Origin: Paenochrobactrum pullorum
GTDB taxonomy: Bacteria; Pseudomonadota; Alphaproteobacteria; Rhizobiales; Rhizobiaceae
Length of the DNA stretch: 53,669 nucleotides
Assembly (NCBI RefSeq): GCF_041929845.1
Contig: NZ_JBHEEH010000016.1
Span: 1 to 53,669 of the forward strand
Reading direction: 5' to 3'
This document shows positions 53,067-53,669 of this stretch, piece after piece. The stretch's first letter is position 1; the number at the start of each line of letters is the position of its first letter. The notes beneath the pieces were generated by a model. The model had not been told where the DNA came from and made no database searches. It saw nothing but the letters and a program-made list of their open reading frames with translations. Both the position numbers and the translations under genes were made by a program.

Positions 53067-53436
53067 TCTGAAACCGATCCGCACGGAATCGGATTACGAT
53101 GAAGCGCTAGCCGATGTCGAACGGCTGTGGGGCGCCAAGAGCGGCACACCAGAAGGCGACCGCTTGGATGTGCTGGCAACACTGATCGACGTCTATGTGG
53201 CGAAGAACTATCCTATGGACCCGCCTGATCCGGTAGAGGCGATCCGCTTCCGCATGGAGCAACAGGGGCTGACCCGCAAGGATCTGGAGCCGATGATCGG
53301 CCCGCGCAATCGGGTTGCGGACGTTCTCAACCGCAAGCGCAGCCTATCTATCGACATGATCCGGCAATTGCATATCCGCCTCGGCATCTCGGCCGAGGTG
53401 CTAATCCGGCCAAGCCGGATGGATAAGGTAGCTTAG
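53056..53436 (+). CDS. higA: HigA-type antitoxin
   Basis: A 126-aa antitoxin. The N-terminal half (IRTESDYDEALADVERLWGAKSGTPEGDRLDVLATLIDVY) binds the toxin. The C-terminal HTH (QQGLTRKDLEPMIGPRNRVADVLNRKRSLSIDMIRQL) binds the operator. AAGGAG precedes ATG 53056, which overlaps the toxin gene end. HigBA modules of this type often sit just before a serine recombinase in alphaproteobacterial elements, as here, and stabilise them. Confidence 0.92.
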   Translation: MATDLKPIRTESDYDEALADVERLWGAKSGTPEGDRLDVLATLIDVYVAKNYPMDPPDPVEAIRFRMEQQGLTRKDLEPMIGPRNRVADVLNRKRSLSIDMIRQLHIRLGISAEVLIRPSRMDKVA

Positions 53437-53448
53437 GAGAGACAGCCG

Positions 53449-53669
53449 ATGACCCGCGTTGCACTTTATGCCCGTTATTCCTCCGACAATCAGCGCGCGG
53501 CATCAATTGAAGACCAGATGCGCATCTGCCGTGAACAGGCGAAGCGGGAAAACTGGAAGATCGTCGGAACCTACAAGGATGCAGGCATCTCTGGCGCAAG
53601 TATGATCCTGCGTCCCGGCATTCAGGCGCTCATTCAGGATGCGCAGGCAGGCCAGTTCGACGTTGTGCT
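53449..53669 (+). CDS. Serine recombinase, N-terminal part (runs off window)
   Basis: At least 73 residues of a resolvase-fold catalytic domain. VALYARYSSDNQRAASIEDQ contains the nucleophile Ser in YSS, then CREQAKRENW, YKDAGISGASM and RPGIQALIQDA follow. AGGAGAG lies 8 bases before ATG 53449 and the gene follows higA by 12 bases. It belongs to the same broad family as the C-terminal remnants at 17106-17465 and 28311-28368. It is likely the integrase of the right-hand island. Confidence 0.9.
   Translation, partial: MTRVALYARYSSDNQRAASIEDQMRICREQAKRENWKIVGTYKDAGISGASMILRPGIQALIQDAQAGQFDVV

Noticed and set aside
1..53669. CRISPR array
   Set aside because: No regularly spaced short repeats with unique spacers were seen. 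The repeated sequences are insertion-sequence ends, promoter dyads and one pair of direct repeats.

Overview
The window looks like a chromosomal segment of an alphaproteobacterium of the order Hyphomicrobiales (Rhizobiales), with most affinity to the Bartonella/Brucella side. The evidence is a moderately AT-rich host backbone, tRNA-Thr(CGU), Tat-exported proteins, paired CrcB genes, large autotransporter proteases and a GMC/small-subunit sugar dehydrogenase. Species cannot be fixed from sequence alone. The backbone is broken up by many decayed IS6-family copies, by IS3-family elements and by two clearly more GC-rich accessory islands.
Layout. 0-6.2 kb: an IS6 end, a Tat-exported metallophosphoesterase, a membrane protein, tRNA-Thr, a crcB pair, and two abutting IS6-type remnants. 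6.2-13.8 kb: one minus-strand operon with a divergent LysR regulator. It encodes a VanA-like Rieske oxygenase, its flavin/2Fe-2S reductase, a fusion of a DUF2817 (M14-like) hydrolase with an ABC ATPase, an amino-acid-type binding protein and two permeases. This reads as uptake, hydrolysis and oxidation of one unknown substrate. 13.8-17.5 kb: an insertion-sequence graveyard around a decayed HigB-type toxin with an intact antitoxin, then the 3' end of a serine recombinase.
17.4-28.3 kb: a GC-rich island between two 34-bp direct repeats (33/34 identical), both lying in serine-recombinase 3'-end sequence. It carries four tightly packed plus-strand genes: a GajA-like OLD ATPase/TOPRIM nuclease, a GajB-like UvrD helicase, a YhaO/SbcD-like phosphoesterase and a YhaN-like SMC-type ATPase. 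I read this as a Gabija-like anti-phage module joined to an SbcCD-like pair.
28.6-46.2 kb: a secreted-protein region. It has a 7TM histidine kinase and NarL-type regulator, an autotransporter with a zinc-protease motif, a tricorn-like S41 peptidase, a deleted autotransporter, a subtilisin autotransporter and a sugar-dehydrogenase small/large subunit pair. A conserved dyad (CCTGAAAACTGG or its complement) lies 80-108 bp upstream of three of these start codons and upstream of the deleted autotransporter. This suggests one regulon, possibly run by the adjacent two-component system.
46.4-53.7 kb: a second GC-rich island. It holds an N-6 methylase beheaded by an IS6 remnant, a PD-(D/E)xK nuclease-like protein, two or three unknown proteins (one HEPN-like), an IS3-family element with very long inverted repeats that has apparently deleted flanking DNA, a truncated higB, an intact higA and the start of a serine recombinase that runs off the window.
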